NCBI GenBank assembly: GCA_947454695.1
Contig: CANGMW010000148.1
Coordinates: 1 to 6,400 of the forward strand
Length of the DNA stretch: 6,400 nucleotides
Reading direction: 5' to 3'
Source of the DNA: Comamonadaceae bacterium
GTDB lineage: Bacteria; Pseudomonadota; Gammaproteobacteria; Burkholderiales; Burkholderiaceae_C
The position numbers and the translations under genes were made by a program. The notes beneath the pieces are model-generated. The model saw only the letters and a list, made by a program, of their open reading frames with translations. It was not told where the DNA came from and searched no databases. The stretch's first letter is position 1. Each line of letters starts with the position of its first letter. Below are positions 1 to 6,400 of the stretch, one piece after another.

Positions 1-13
1 AGGCGACGGGGAA

Positions 14-35
14 GATTCAGGTGAACGCCTGAATC
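14..35 (-). terminator. Hairpin across the gcdH stop codon, possible weak terminator
   Basis: GATTCAGG (14-21) and CCTGAATC (28-35) form a perfect 8-bp inverted repeat with a 6-nt loop. It spans the end of gcdH and its TGA stop (17-19). Reading on the minus strand, the stem is followed by TTCCCC rather than a clear T-run, so intrinsic termination would be weak. It may instead protect the 3' end of the message. Only 13 bases beyond it are visible. Confidence 0.3.
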
Positions 36-1210
36 CCGGTAATGGCCCGCCCCAGAATCAGCGCATGAATATCATGCGTGCCTTCATAGGTGTTGACCAC
101 TTCCAGGTTCACCAGATGGCGGGCCACACCGAACTCGTCGCTGATGCCGTTGCCGCCCATCATGTCACGGGCCAGACGGGCAATGTCCAGCGCCTTGCCG
201 CAGGAGTTGCGCTTCAAAATGGACGTGATCTCCACCGCCGCCGTGCCTTCGTCTTTCATGCGGCCCAGACGCAGACAACCTTGCAGGCCGAGTGAAATCT
301 CGGTTTGCATGTCGGCGAGTTTTTTCTGAATGAGCTGGTTGGCTGCCAAGGGACGACCAAACTGTTTGCGGTCCAGCACATACTGACGCGAACGGAACCA
401 GCAGTCTTCAGCAGCGCCCAGCGCGCCCCACGCAATGCCGTAACGCGCCGAGTTCAAACAGGTGAACGGGCCCTTGAGACCCTGCACGTCGGGGAAGGCG
501 TTTTCTTCGGGGCAGAACACGTTGTCCATCACGATCTCGCCGGTCAGTGAAGCCCGCAAACCCACCTTGCCGTGAATGGCCGGTGCGCTCAAGCCCTTCA
601 TGCCCTTCTCAAGAATGAAGCCACGGATCGGGCCGACCTGGCCGCTCTCGCTCACCTCTTTGGCCCAGACCACGAACACGTCGGCAATGGGGCTGTTGGA
701 GATCCACATCTTGCCGCCGGTGAGCTTGTAGCCGCCAGCGGTTTTCTGTGCGCGCGTGATCATGGAGTTGGGGTCCGAGCCGTGGTCGGGTTCGGTCAGG
801 CCAAAGCAGCCGATCCACTCGCCGGTGGCGAGCTTGGGCAAATACTTTTGCTTCTGGGCTTCGGTACCGAACTCAAAAATCGGCACCATCACCAACGAGG
901 ACTGCACACTCATCATCGAGCGGTAGCCCGAGTCGACGCGCTCCACTTCGCGGGCGATCAAACCATACGCCACATAGTTCAGCCCGGGGCCGCCATAGGC
1001 CTCAGGGATGGTGGGGCCCAACAAGCCGAGCTCGCCCATCTCGCGAAAAATGGTGGGGTCGGTTTTTTCGTTGCGAAACGCGTCCAGCACACGCGGCGCG
1101 AGCTTGTCCTGGCAATAGGCCGCAGCCGCATCGCGCACCATGCGCTCGTCGTCACTGAGTTGTTGGTCCAGAAGAAAGGGGTCGTCCCAATGAAATGCAG
1201 CGTTGGCCAT
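17..1210 (-). CDS. gcdH: Glutaryl-CoA dehydrogenase, complete
   Basis: A 397-residue FAD-dependent acyl-CoA dehydrogenase. The family oxidatively decarboxylates glutaryl-CoA to crotonyl-CoA in lysine, tryptophan and some aromatic degradation, in the cytoplasm, passing electrons to electron-transfer flavoprotein. The N-terminal helical domain is followed by the flavin-binding motif CFGLTEPDHGSDP (135-147) and the strand segment KMWISNSP (167-174). The C-terminal motif NTYEGTHDIHALILGRA (373-389) places the catalytic base at Glu376. EVERVDSGYRS (88-98) matches the human enzyme's glutaryl-binding segment (human Glu87, Arg94, Ser95), giving Glu90, Arg97 and Ser98 here; this separates it from ordinary short-chain acyl-CoA dehydrogenases. 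The reading frame stays open 28 codons upstream, but the start at 1210 is preferred: GGAGA lies 7 nt before it (1218-1222), the upstream residues do not look like this family, and they would cover the promoter. Length is normal for a bacterial GcdH. It diverges from a LysR gene. Confidence 0.96.
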   Translation of the reverse strand: MANAAFHWDDPFLLDQQLSDDERMVRDAAAAYCQDKLAPRVLDAFRNEKTDPTIFREMGELGLLGPTIPEAYGGPGLNYVAYGLIAREVERVDSGYRSMMSVQSSLVMVPIFEFGTEAQKQKYLPKLATGEWIGCFGLTEPDHGSDPNSMITRAQKTAGGYKLTGGKMWISNSPIADVFVVWAKEVSESGQVGPIRGFILEKGMKGLSAPAIHGKVGLRASLTGEIVMDNVFCPEENAFPDVQGLKGPFTCLNSARYGIAWGALGAAEDCWFRSRQYVLDRKQFGRPLAANQLIQKKLADMQTEISLGLQGCLRLGRMKDEGTAAVEITSILKRNSCGKALDIARLARDMMGGNGISDEFGVARHLVNLEVVNTYEGTHDIHALILGRAITGIQAFT

Positions 1211-1236
1211 GTGTCTATCTCCAATGTGAAGCCGCC

Positions 1237-1265
1237 ATATTAACCACCTCAAGCCTGCGGGACAA
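1237..1265 (-). promoter_or_regulatory. Predicted sigma70-type promoter of gcdH
   Basis: On the minus strand, TTGTCC (-35, bases 1260-1265) is separated by exactly 17 bp from TAATAT (-10, bases 1237-1242). Transcription would begin near 1230, about 20 nt before the gcdH start codon, leaving room for the GGAGA ribosome site at 1218-1222. Box quality, spacing and position are all as expected for a housekeeping promoter; the start site itself is predicted by eye only. Confidence 0.6.
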
Positions 1266-1272
1266 ACGAGAT

Positions 1273-1294
1273 TTGCGCATCCAGATATGCGCAA
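1273..1294. promoter_or_regulatory. Inverted-repeat operator between gcdH and the LysR gene
   Basis: TTGCGCAT (1273-1280) and ATGCGCAA (1287-1294) are perfect 8-bp inverted arms around a 6-bp spacer (CCAGAT). LysR-type regulators usually bind interrupted dyads of this kind, with a T-N11-A core; T1273 and A1285 fit that core. The dyad is centred about 53 bp upstream of the predicted gcdH start site and sits next to its -35 box, the usual place for LysR activation. It also lies just upstream of a TATAAA-like element (1303-1308) pointing toward the LysR gene, where binding could repress that gene. The repeat is seen directly; binding by the adjacent regulator is inferred. Confidence 0.6.
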
Positions 1295-1302
1295 GCCGCA
1301 TG

Positions 1303-1308
1303 TATAAA
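1303..1308 (+). promoter_or_regulatory. Possible -10 box for the LysR gene
   Basis: TATAAA lies about 85 bp before the chosen LysR start codon and within an AT-rich stretch (1301-1316). No good -35 box is found at 16-18 bp upstream; that position falls inside the inverted repeat at 1273-1294. This would suit autoregulation, a common trait of LysR genes, but the promoter call is weak. Confidence 0.25.
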
Positions 1309-1392
1309 ATCAATTTGACGGCTTGGTCATCGGCACCACACCAGTGAAACAGCCGACCTTCCCCGATTTGATATGTGTTGATTGGTCATTCC

Positions 1393-2340
1393 ATGCGCCG
1401 CAAAATTCCCTCCCTCCAAGCTCTGGCTTGTTTTGATGCCGCCGCCCGGCACGAGAGCTACACCCGCGCGGCCCAGGAGCTGGCCCTCACGCAAAGCGCG
1501 GTGTCGCGGCAAATTGGCGCGTTGGAAGATTTTTTAGGCATCGCCCTGTTCCGTCGCACCCGTCACGGCGTGGCCCTCACACCGGCAGGGGCCGACTACG
1601 CGCGACAGATCGCGCCACGCCTGCAGGCCTTGGAGCGCGACACGCTCAATGCCATGGCGCATCAGGGCAGCACGCGCAGCGTGTCCCTCGCAGCAGTGCC
1701 CACGTTTGCCACCCGTTGGCTGATTCCACGTTTGAACGACCTGGCCGCGCACCATCCGGATTTGCTGGTGCACATTGAAACCCGCACGCGCCCCTTCATG
1801 TTTGCCGAAACCGAATTTGATGCCGCCTTGTATGCCGGCACCCCCGAGCAAGTGGCCAATTGGGCCGGCACCCGTGCGCTGCCACTGATGGACGAAGAGG
1901 TGGTGCCGGTCTGCGCCCCGGGACTGCTTAAACACAAAGGCCGCGCAACCGCACGGGCCACGCCGCTACAGATCAGTCAGCTGCCTTTGTTGCAGCAAAG
2001 CACGCGGCCCAATGCCTGGCGACAGTGGTTCGACGCGATGGGTGTGGCGGGCGACCACGCGCTGTCGGGGCCGCGCCATGAACTCTTTTCCATGACGGCC
2101 GAAGCCGCGATCCACGGCATGGGCGTGGCCCTGGTGCCCACCCTGTTGATCGAAGCCGAGCTGGCCCGCGGCGCGCTGGTCGTGGCTTGCCCCAAGCCCA
2201 TGAAGAGCGGGCGCACCTACTACCTGGTGATGCCGGATGTGGCCGAGCCGCCACCGGCGCTGCAGGCCTTTGCCGACTGGCTGGTTGGCGGGCTGTTGAA
2301 GCGCCCAGCGCACGTGAAGCGCAGCCGATTGCGCTCGTAA
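1393..2340 (+). CDS. LysR-family transcriptional regulator, GcvA-like, likely regulator of gcdH
   Basis: A 315-residue cytoplasmic DNA-binding regulator of normal LysR length. The N-terminal winged helix-turn-helix runs from SLQALACFDAAARH (7-20) through YTRAAQELALTQSAVSRQIG (23-42) to LFRRTRHGVALTPAG (52-66). The effector-binding domain carries VPTFATRWLIPRL (102-114) and GMGVALVPTLLIEAELARGALV (242-263), both typical of the GcvA subgroup. The effector cannot be read from sequence; glutarate or glutaryl-CoA would be natural if it controls gcdH. A GTG codon 18 bases upstream (1375) is also in frame. ATG at 1393 is chosen because relatives usually begin close to the RRKIPSLQAL segment, although neither start has a clear Shine-Dalgarno site. 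The gene diverges from gcdH across a 182-bp region holding an inverted-repeat operator, the standard LysR/target layout. Pseudomonas GcdR is a known LysR activator of gcdH, but orthology is not established here, so no symbol is given. Confidence 0.93.
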   Translation: MRRKIPSLQALACFDAAARHESYTRAAQELALTQSAVSRQIGALEDFLGIALFRRTRHGVALTPAGADYARQIAPRLQALERDTLNAMAHQGSTRSVSLAAVPTFATRWLIPRLNDLAAHHPDLLVHIETRTRPFMFAETEFDAALYAGTPEQVANWAGTRALPLMDEEVVPVCAPGLLKHKGRATARATPLQISQLPLLQQSTRPNAWRQWFDAMGVAGDHALSGPRHELFSMTAEAAIHGMGVALVPTLLIEAELARGALVVACPKPMKSGRTYYLVMPDVAEPPPALQAFADWLVGGLLKRPAHVKRSRLRS

Positions 2341-2379
2341 AATCAAATCACATTCACAACCCGATCGCCAAGGCTTGCC

Positions 2380-3177
2380 ATGACACACCTGATCACGCGT
2401 TTTTTCAACATCAGTGCGCTGGCTTTTTTGCTCCAGTTCACCGCGCTGGTGCCGCTGGCGCAAGCCGCCGACATCCGCGTCATCACCTCGGGCGCTTTCA
2501 CCGAGGCGTACAAGCAGCTCATCCCGATGTACGAGCAAGCCTCGGGCAACAAAGTCATCAGCGCCTTCGGCGCCTCGGTGGGCAAAGCGCCGGACGCTAT
2601 CCCCTCGCGTTTTGAGCGGGGCGAAAAATTTGATGTGGTCATCCTCTCCGAGGGCGGGCTGCAGGACCTGATGAAAGAAGGCAAGCTGATCGAAGGCAGC
2701 CGCGTCGATCTGGCCCGCTCGCAAATTGGTGTGGCGGTGCGCAAAGGCACACCCAAGCCCGACATCAGCACGGTGGCCGCGCTCAAGCAAACGCTGCTCA
2801 ATGCCAAATCCATCGCCTACTCGGCCAGTGCCAGCGGCACCTACTTGTCGACGGAACTGTTTCCCAAACTCGGCGTGGCCGAGCAGCTCAAGACCACTGC
2901 CAAGCGCATCTTCAGCGAGCGGGTGGGCGCCGTAGTCGCGCGCGGCGACGCGGAGCTGGGTTTTCAGCAGGTGAGCGAGCTGATTTATTTCAAGGAGTTG
3001 GACTTTGTGGGCACCTTGCCCGATGAAGTGCAGCAAACCATTTTCTTCTCGGCCGCCCAGGTCAAAGGCTCCACCGAGACCGAAGCCGCCAAGCACCTGA
3101 TTCGCTTCCTCTCCTCCGCAGCGGTGGCCCCTCTGGTACGCGCCACCGGGCTGGACCCGGTGGGCAAAGACAAATAA
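2380..3177 (+). CDS. Periplasmic ModA-like solute-binding protein, orphan
   Basis: A 265-residue exported protein of the type 2 periplasmic binding fold, closest in style to the molybdate-binding (ModA/SBP_bac_11) group. A signal peptide is clear: a short charged N-terminus (Arg7), a hydrophobic core (about 8-25) and a likely cleavage after AQA (27-29), leaving a mature protein starting ADIRVITSGAF. Family-like segments are GNKVISAFGASVGKAPDAI (56-74), FDVVILSEGGLQDLMKEGKL (84-103), IGVAVRKGTPKPDIST (116-131), IAYSASASGTYLSTEL (145-160) and GDAELGFQQVSELIY (189-203). Such proteins normally deliver a ligand to an ABC permease, but no permease or ATPase gene is present on either side. True molybdate binding is doubtful; an organic acid or another oxyanion is possible. 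AAGG lies about 7 nt before the ATG. The gene begins 39 bp after the LysR stop and may be cotranscribed with it. The ligand is unknown. Confidence 0.88.
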   Translation: MTHLITRFFNISALAFLLQFTALVPLAQAADIRVITSGAFTEAYKQLIPMYEQASGNKVISAFGASVGKAPDAIPSRFERGEKFDVVILSEGGLQDLMKEGKLIEGSRVDLARSQIGVAVRKGTPKPDISTVAALKQTLLNAKSIAYSASASGTYLSTELFPKLGVAEQLKTTAKRIFSERVGAVVARGDAELGFQQVSELIYFKELDFVGTLPDEVQQTIFFSAAQVKGSTETEAAKHLIRFLSSAAVAPLVRATGLDPVGKDK

Positions 3178-3180
3178 GAC

Positions 3181-5331
3181 TCAGGCCGGCGCTTGGCCGG
3201 TCTGACTTGACTGGCTGGCCTGGCCGGTCTGACTTGACTGGCCGGACTGGTAGTTGCGCGCAAAGTCCACATACCAGTCCAGGCAAGCCGCGTTGGCCAT
3301 GGCGTCCTTGTTCACCACTTTGTCCAGCGGCTGCCCGAGCATGAGCTTCTTGATCGGCAGCTCTTGTTTTTTTCCGGTGAGGGTGCGCGGAATTTCACTC
3401 ACCTGGTAAATGCCATTGGGCACAAAGCGCGGCGACAAGGCGGTCTTGATGGCGTCGTTGATTTTGGTTTTCATGGCCGCGTCCAGCACCTGGCCTTCGC
3501 GCAGCACCACAAACAGCGGCATATAGCTCTCACGCCCCAGGTACTCCAGATCGACCACCATGCTGTCGAGCACTTCGGGCAGGCCCTCCACCGCGCTGTA
3601 GAGCTCGCTGGTGCCCATGCGCAGGCCGTGGCGGTTGATGGTGGCGTCGCTGCGGCCGTAAATGATGCAGCTGCCTTGCGGCGTGATCTTGAGCCAGTCG
3701 CCATGCCGCCACACCGGCCCCAGGCTCGCGTCGCCGTCACCACCGCCGGGTTGGCGACCCAAGCCGGCGGGGTACATGTCAAAGTAGCTTGAGAGGTAGC
3801 GCTGGTTGTCGCGGTCGCCCCAGAAGTACAAGGGCATGGAGGGAATGGGTTGCGAGCAGATCAGCTCGCCCACCTCGTTACTCACCGGCGTGCCCTGCTC
3901 GCTCCAGGCTTCCACGGCACACCCGAGCAGACGACATTGCATCTCGCCGGGAATTTGCGGCAGCTCGCGGTTGCCGCCGATGAAGGCGCCGGCAAAGTCG
4001 GTGCCGCCTGAAATATTGCACCACCAGATGTCGGGCACACCGAGTTGTGCCATTTGCCGGGTGCCCCAGTTCTGCGCGTCTTCGCTCAGGGGTGAACCGG
4101 TCGTGCCCAGCGCGCGTACCTGACGCAAGCCCGAAAGTTGGGAGAGGTCGATGCCGGCCTTCATGCAGTTGGCAAAAAACGCCGCGCCGGCGCCGAAAAA
4201 GGTCGCGCCCACCGCCGCACCGAAACGCCACAGCGTGGTCCAGTCGGGCGCCAGCTTCTGGCCGGCGGCATCCACCGTGTGGCCGCCGGGGTTGCCATCA
4301 AAAATGCAGCAGGTCGTGCCGTTGAGCAGTCCGCTCATCTGCGCATTCCACATCACCCAGCCGGTGGAGCTGTACCAGTGGTAACGCTCGCCCCAGCTAT
4401 TGGGTGCGTAGCTGCAGCCCACGTCGTTGTGCAGCACCTTGAGGGTGAGCGCCACGATCACGGTGCCCCCGTGGCCGTGCACGATGGGTTTGGGCAGGCC
4501 CGTGGTGCCGCTGGAATAAACAATCCACAGCGGGTGATCAAAAGGCAGTGCCAGCGGCTCAAAGCTGCGCGTGGCGGCATCGTCGCGTGCGGTGGTGTCG
4601 CGCATCAGCACATGCGGCGTGGCGGTGGTGGCGGCGGGCGAGAGGCCCAGGTTGTTGTGCACGATCACATGGCGCACGCTCGGCAATGCGGCGCACAACT
4701 CGGCCACCACCTCGCGCCGGTCGAAGTCGCGCCCGCCATAGCGCACGCCGTCGCAGGCAATCAAAATTTTCGGCTCGATCTGTTTAAAGCGATCGAGCAC
4801 CGCGGCCGTGCCCATGTCGGGCGCGCAAATGCTCCACACGCCACCCAGACTCACCACCGCCATGAAAGCCACCATGGCCTGCGGGATGTTGGGCAGGTAG
4901 GCCGCCACCCGGTCGCCCGGCTGCAGACCCTGGGCCTTGAGGTGCAAGGCCATGGAGGCGACTTGCCGGCGCAGCTCGGGCCAGCTCAGCTCGGCCGCGG
5001 GCAGGCCTTGCGCCAGGCTGTGTTCGTTGTGGCTGATGAGCGCGGGGAAACCGGCCGCATGCGCGGCCTGCACATGGCGAAACACCTGCTGCACATAGTT
5101 GAATTGCGCCCCGGGAAACCAGCTTGCGCCGGGCATGCGGTTGTCGGCCAATACAGCGGTGTGCGGCGTTGGGGACTGCAGCTCAAAGAAATCCCACATG
5201 CTTTGCCAGAAGGCATCCAAGTCGGTGACGGACCAGCGCCACAAGTCGTCGTAGCGTTCAAAGTGCAGGCCACGGTGCTCGCGTAGCCAGTTTTGGTAAA
5301 GGCGGATCTGGGGAATAAAGGGTGCGGTCAT
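3181..5331 (-). CDS. aacS: Acetoacetyl-CoA synthetase (acetoacetate-CoA ligase)
   Basis: A 716-residue cytoplasmic adenylate-forming enzyme that converts acetoacetate, ATP and CoA to acetoacetyl-CoA, feeding ketone-body use and polyhydroxybutyrate metabolism. The N-terminal cap, including WFPGAQFNYVQQVF (71-84), is followed by the phosphate-binding motif YSSGTTGLPKPIVHG (272-286), SGGTDFAGAFIGGN (441-454) in the AacS-specific style, RHGDWLKI (542-549), the hinge GRSDATINRHGLRMGTSE (559-576) and the C-terminal PRTLTGKKQELPIKK (648-662), where Lys654 aligns with the catalytic lysine. Relatives are usually about 650-680 residues. The excess here comes from a glycine-rich insertion near 522-539 and a Gln/Ser-rich repeat tail after about 694. 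The frame stays open 60 codons upstream, but MTAPFIPQIRLYQNWL matches the usual family start, and longer starts would run into the divergent gene at 5375. No strong ribosome site precedes it. The stop lies 3 bp from that of the convergent solute-binding gene. Confidence 0.95.
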   Translation of the reverse strand: MTAPFIPQIRLYQNWLREHRGLHFERYDDLWRWSVTDLDAFWQSMWDFFELQSPTPHTAVLADNRMPGASWFPGAQFNYVQQVFRHVQAAHAAGFPALISHNEHSLAQGLPAAELSWPELRRQVASMALHLKAQGLQPGDRVAAYLPNIPQAMVAFMAVVSLGGVWSICAPDMGTAAVLDRFKQIEPKILIACDGVRYGGRDFDRREVVAELCAALPSVRHVIVHNNLGLSPAATTATPHVLMRDTTARDDAATRSFEPLALPFDHPLWIVYSSGTTGLPKPIVHGHGGTVIVALTLKVLHNDVGCSYAPNSWGERYHWYSSTGWVMWNAQMSGLLNGTTCCIFDGNPGGHTVDAAGQKLAPDWTTLWRFGAAVGATFFGAGAAFFANCMKAGIDLSQLSGLRQVRALGTTGSPLSEDAQNWGTRQMAQLGVPDIWWCNISGGTDFAGAFIGGNRELPQIPGEMQCRLLGCAVEAWSEQGTPVSNEVGELICSQPIPSMPLYFWGDRDNQRYLSSYFDMYPAGLGRQPGGGDGDASLGPVWRHGDWLKITPQGSCIIYGRSDATINRHGLRMGTSELYSAVEGLPEVLDSMVVDLEYLGRESYMPLFVVLREGQVLDAAMKTKINDAIKTALSPRFVPNGIYQVSEIPRTLTGKKQELPIKKLMLGQPLDKVVNKDAMANAACLDWYVDFARNYQSGQSSQTGQASQSSQTGQAPA
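3194..3242. repeat. 27-bp-period tandem repeat in the 3' end of aacS
   Basis: A 22-bp unit at 3194-3215 recurs exactly at 3221-3242, a period of 27 bp or nine codons; a shorter, diverged copy follows from about 3239 to 3250. On the minus strand it encodes two copies of QSSQTGQA (698-705 and 707-714) in the AacS C-terminal tail, ending a few residues before the stop. Because the period is a multiple of three, copy number can change without shifting the frame. Confidence 0.85.
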
Positions 5332-5338
5332 GGGCGCC

Positions 5339-5344
5339 GATAAT
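5339..5344 (+). promoter_or_regulatory. Possible -10 box for the DUF3237 gene
   Basis: GATAAT matches the -10 consensus at five of six bases and would start transcription near 5351, about 24 nt before the ATG at 5375. No convincing -35 box lies 16-18 bp upstream, which is inside the aacS coding start. The divergent gap is only 43 bp, so a promoter for either gene must partly overlap the neighbouring coding sequence. Confidence 0.3.
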
Positions 5345-5374
5345 CGCACGAACTGCAACCCCTGAGCAATCACC

Positions 5375-5866
5375 ATGGCAACACTTCCCGCCCCCGGACT
5401 TGAACACTTCGCTGACCTCACGGTTTTTGTCAGCCAACCGCTGGAGGCCGGCAATACCTTCGGCCTGAACAGCCGGGGCCGGCGACGCATCATCCCCATC
5501 ACCGGCGGCACGATGCAAGGCCCGCAACTGCAAGGGCGTGTGCTCGAAGGCGGCGCGGATTTCCAACTGGTCGTTTCTGAGACCGCGGCCGATCTGGATG
5601 CCCGCTACCTGATCGCGCTGGACACCCCCGGCTTCGAAGGCGAGCACCTCTATGTGCAAAACCGCGCCCTGCGTCGCGGCAGCGCGCAAGACATTGCCAA
5701 GCTGGTGCGCGGTGAGGTGGTGGACCCGGGGGCGATTTATTTCCGCTGCGTGCCCATTTTTGAAGTCTCCAGCCCCAAGCTGGCGTGGCTGACCGAAAGC
5801 CTGTTCATCGGCACCGGTGCGCGTCACCCGGACCGGGTGGAGATCAGTCTGTACCGCGTGGCTTGA
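5375..5866 (+). CDS. DUF3237 (UPF0311) family protein
   Basis: A 163-residue, probably cytoplasmic protein with no signal peptide or membrane segment. Family features seen are a start resembling FADLTVFVSQPLEAG (12-26), the segment RRIIPITGGTMQGPQLQGRVLEGGADF (37-63), DLDARYLIALDT (73-84), IYFRCVPIFEVSSPKLAWL (121-139) and the ending FIGTGARHPDRVEISLYRV (144-162). This is the predicted small beta-rich fold annotated DUF3237, whose biochemical role is not established as far as I know; the repeated Gly-Gly and Gly-Pro turns fit such a fold. The whole family length is present. The gene diverges from aacS across 43 bp, so the two could share control, but a functional link is only inference. The ribosome site is weak. 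Its stop is 19 bp from the convergent upp stop. Confidence 0.85.
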   Translation: MATLPAPGLEHFADLTVFVSQPLEAGNTFGLNSRGRRRIIPITGGTMQGPQLQGRVLEGGADFQLVVSETAADLDARYLIALDTPGFEGEHLYVQNRALRRGSAQDIAKLVRGEVVDPGAIYFRCVPIFEVSSPKLAWLTESLFIGTGARHPDRVEISLYRVA

Positions 5867-5885
5867 AGCCCGCGCAGCGCGTCAT

Positions 5886-6400
<515 letters not shown>

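Noticed and set aside
572..1243. A 223-codon open frame on the plus strand, antisense to gcdH
   Set aside because: It is a shadow of gcdH, whose active-site motifs are all in the minus-strand frame.
1323..1389. TTGGTCAT occurs twice (1323-1330 and 1382-1389) upstream of the LysR gene
   Set aside because: An 8-bp direct repeat with 59-bp spacing and no dyad symmetry is plausible by chance; the second copy is next to the start codon. Not enough to call an operator.
1966..3096. A 376-codon open frame on the minus strand, antisense to the LysR and binding-protein genes
   Set aside because: It crosses two genes with clear family motifs on the other strand and resembles no protein; its openness follows from GC-rich codon bias.
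4138..5286. A 382-codon open frame on the plus strand, antisense to aacS
   Set aside because: It lies wholly within the strongly conserved aacS gene. The translation is rich in His, Arg, Gly and Ala with no recognisable domain, as expected for the complement of GC-rich coding sequence.
5258..5827. A 189-codon open frame on the minus strand, antisense to the DUF3237 gene and the start of aacS
   Set aside because: The DUF3237 frame has family-like sequence through its full length, while this one has none.
5855..5874. A possible hairpin (CGCG-t-GGC, loop TTGAA, GCC-CGCG) between the DUF3237 and upp genes as a bidirectional terminator
   Set aside because: It needs a bulged T, overlaps the DUF3237 stop, and has no T-run directly after it on either strand.

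Overview
The window looks like ordinary chromosome from a GC-rich betaproteobacterium. Protein style (the GcvA-like LysR regulator, the glutaryl-CoA dehydrogenase and the acetoacetyl-CoA synthetase) suggests Burkholderiales, most likely Comamonadaceae. That assignment is inferred from protein resemblance and base composition, with no database search. The region is densely coded. I found no tRNA, rRNA, CRISPR, insertion sequence or phage gene.

Layout, left to right. (1) Bases 17-1210, minus: glutaryl-CoA dehydrogenase (gcdH), complete, with a hairpin across its stop codon. (2) Bases 1211-1392: a divergent control region with a perfect 8-6-8 inverted repeat just upstream of a good sigma70-type promoter for gcdH. 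(3) Bases 1393-2340, plus: a GcvA-like LysR regulator, probably the regulator of gcdH. (4) Bases 2380-3177, plus: an exported ModA-like solute-binding protein with no transporter genes beside it. (5) Bases 3181-5331, minus: acetoacetyl-CoA synthetase (aacS), convergent with the previous gene and only 3 bp from it, with a glycine-rich insertion and a repeat-built C-terminal tail. (6) Bases 5375-5866, plus: a DUF3237-family protein, divergent from aacS across 43 bp. (7) Bases 5886 to the window end, minus: uracil phosphoribosyltransferase (upp), missing its N-terminus at the window edge.

How the genes may work together. GcdH converts glutaryl-CoA from lysine, tryptophan or aromatic breakdown into crotonyl-CoA. 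By known beta-oxidation chemistry this leads to acetoacetyl-CoA, the product that AacS makes directly from acetoacetate. Both enzymes therefore feed the acetyl-CoA/polyhydroxyalkanoate pool, but they are separate transcription units and no operon joins them. Upp is unrelated pyrimidine salvage. I do not see a new multi-gene system here. The points most worth checking are the gcdH/LysR operator, the orphan binding protein, the two unusual segments of AacS and the DUF3237 gene beside it.
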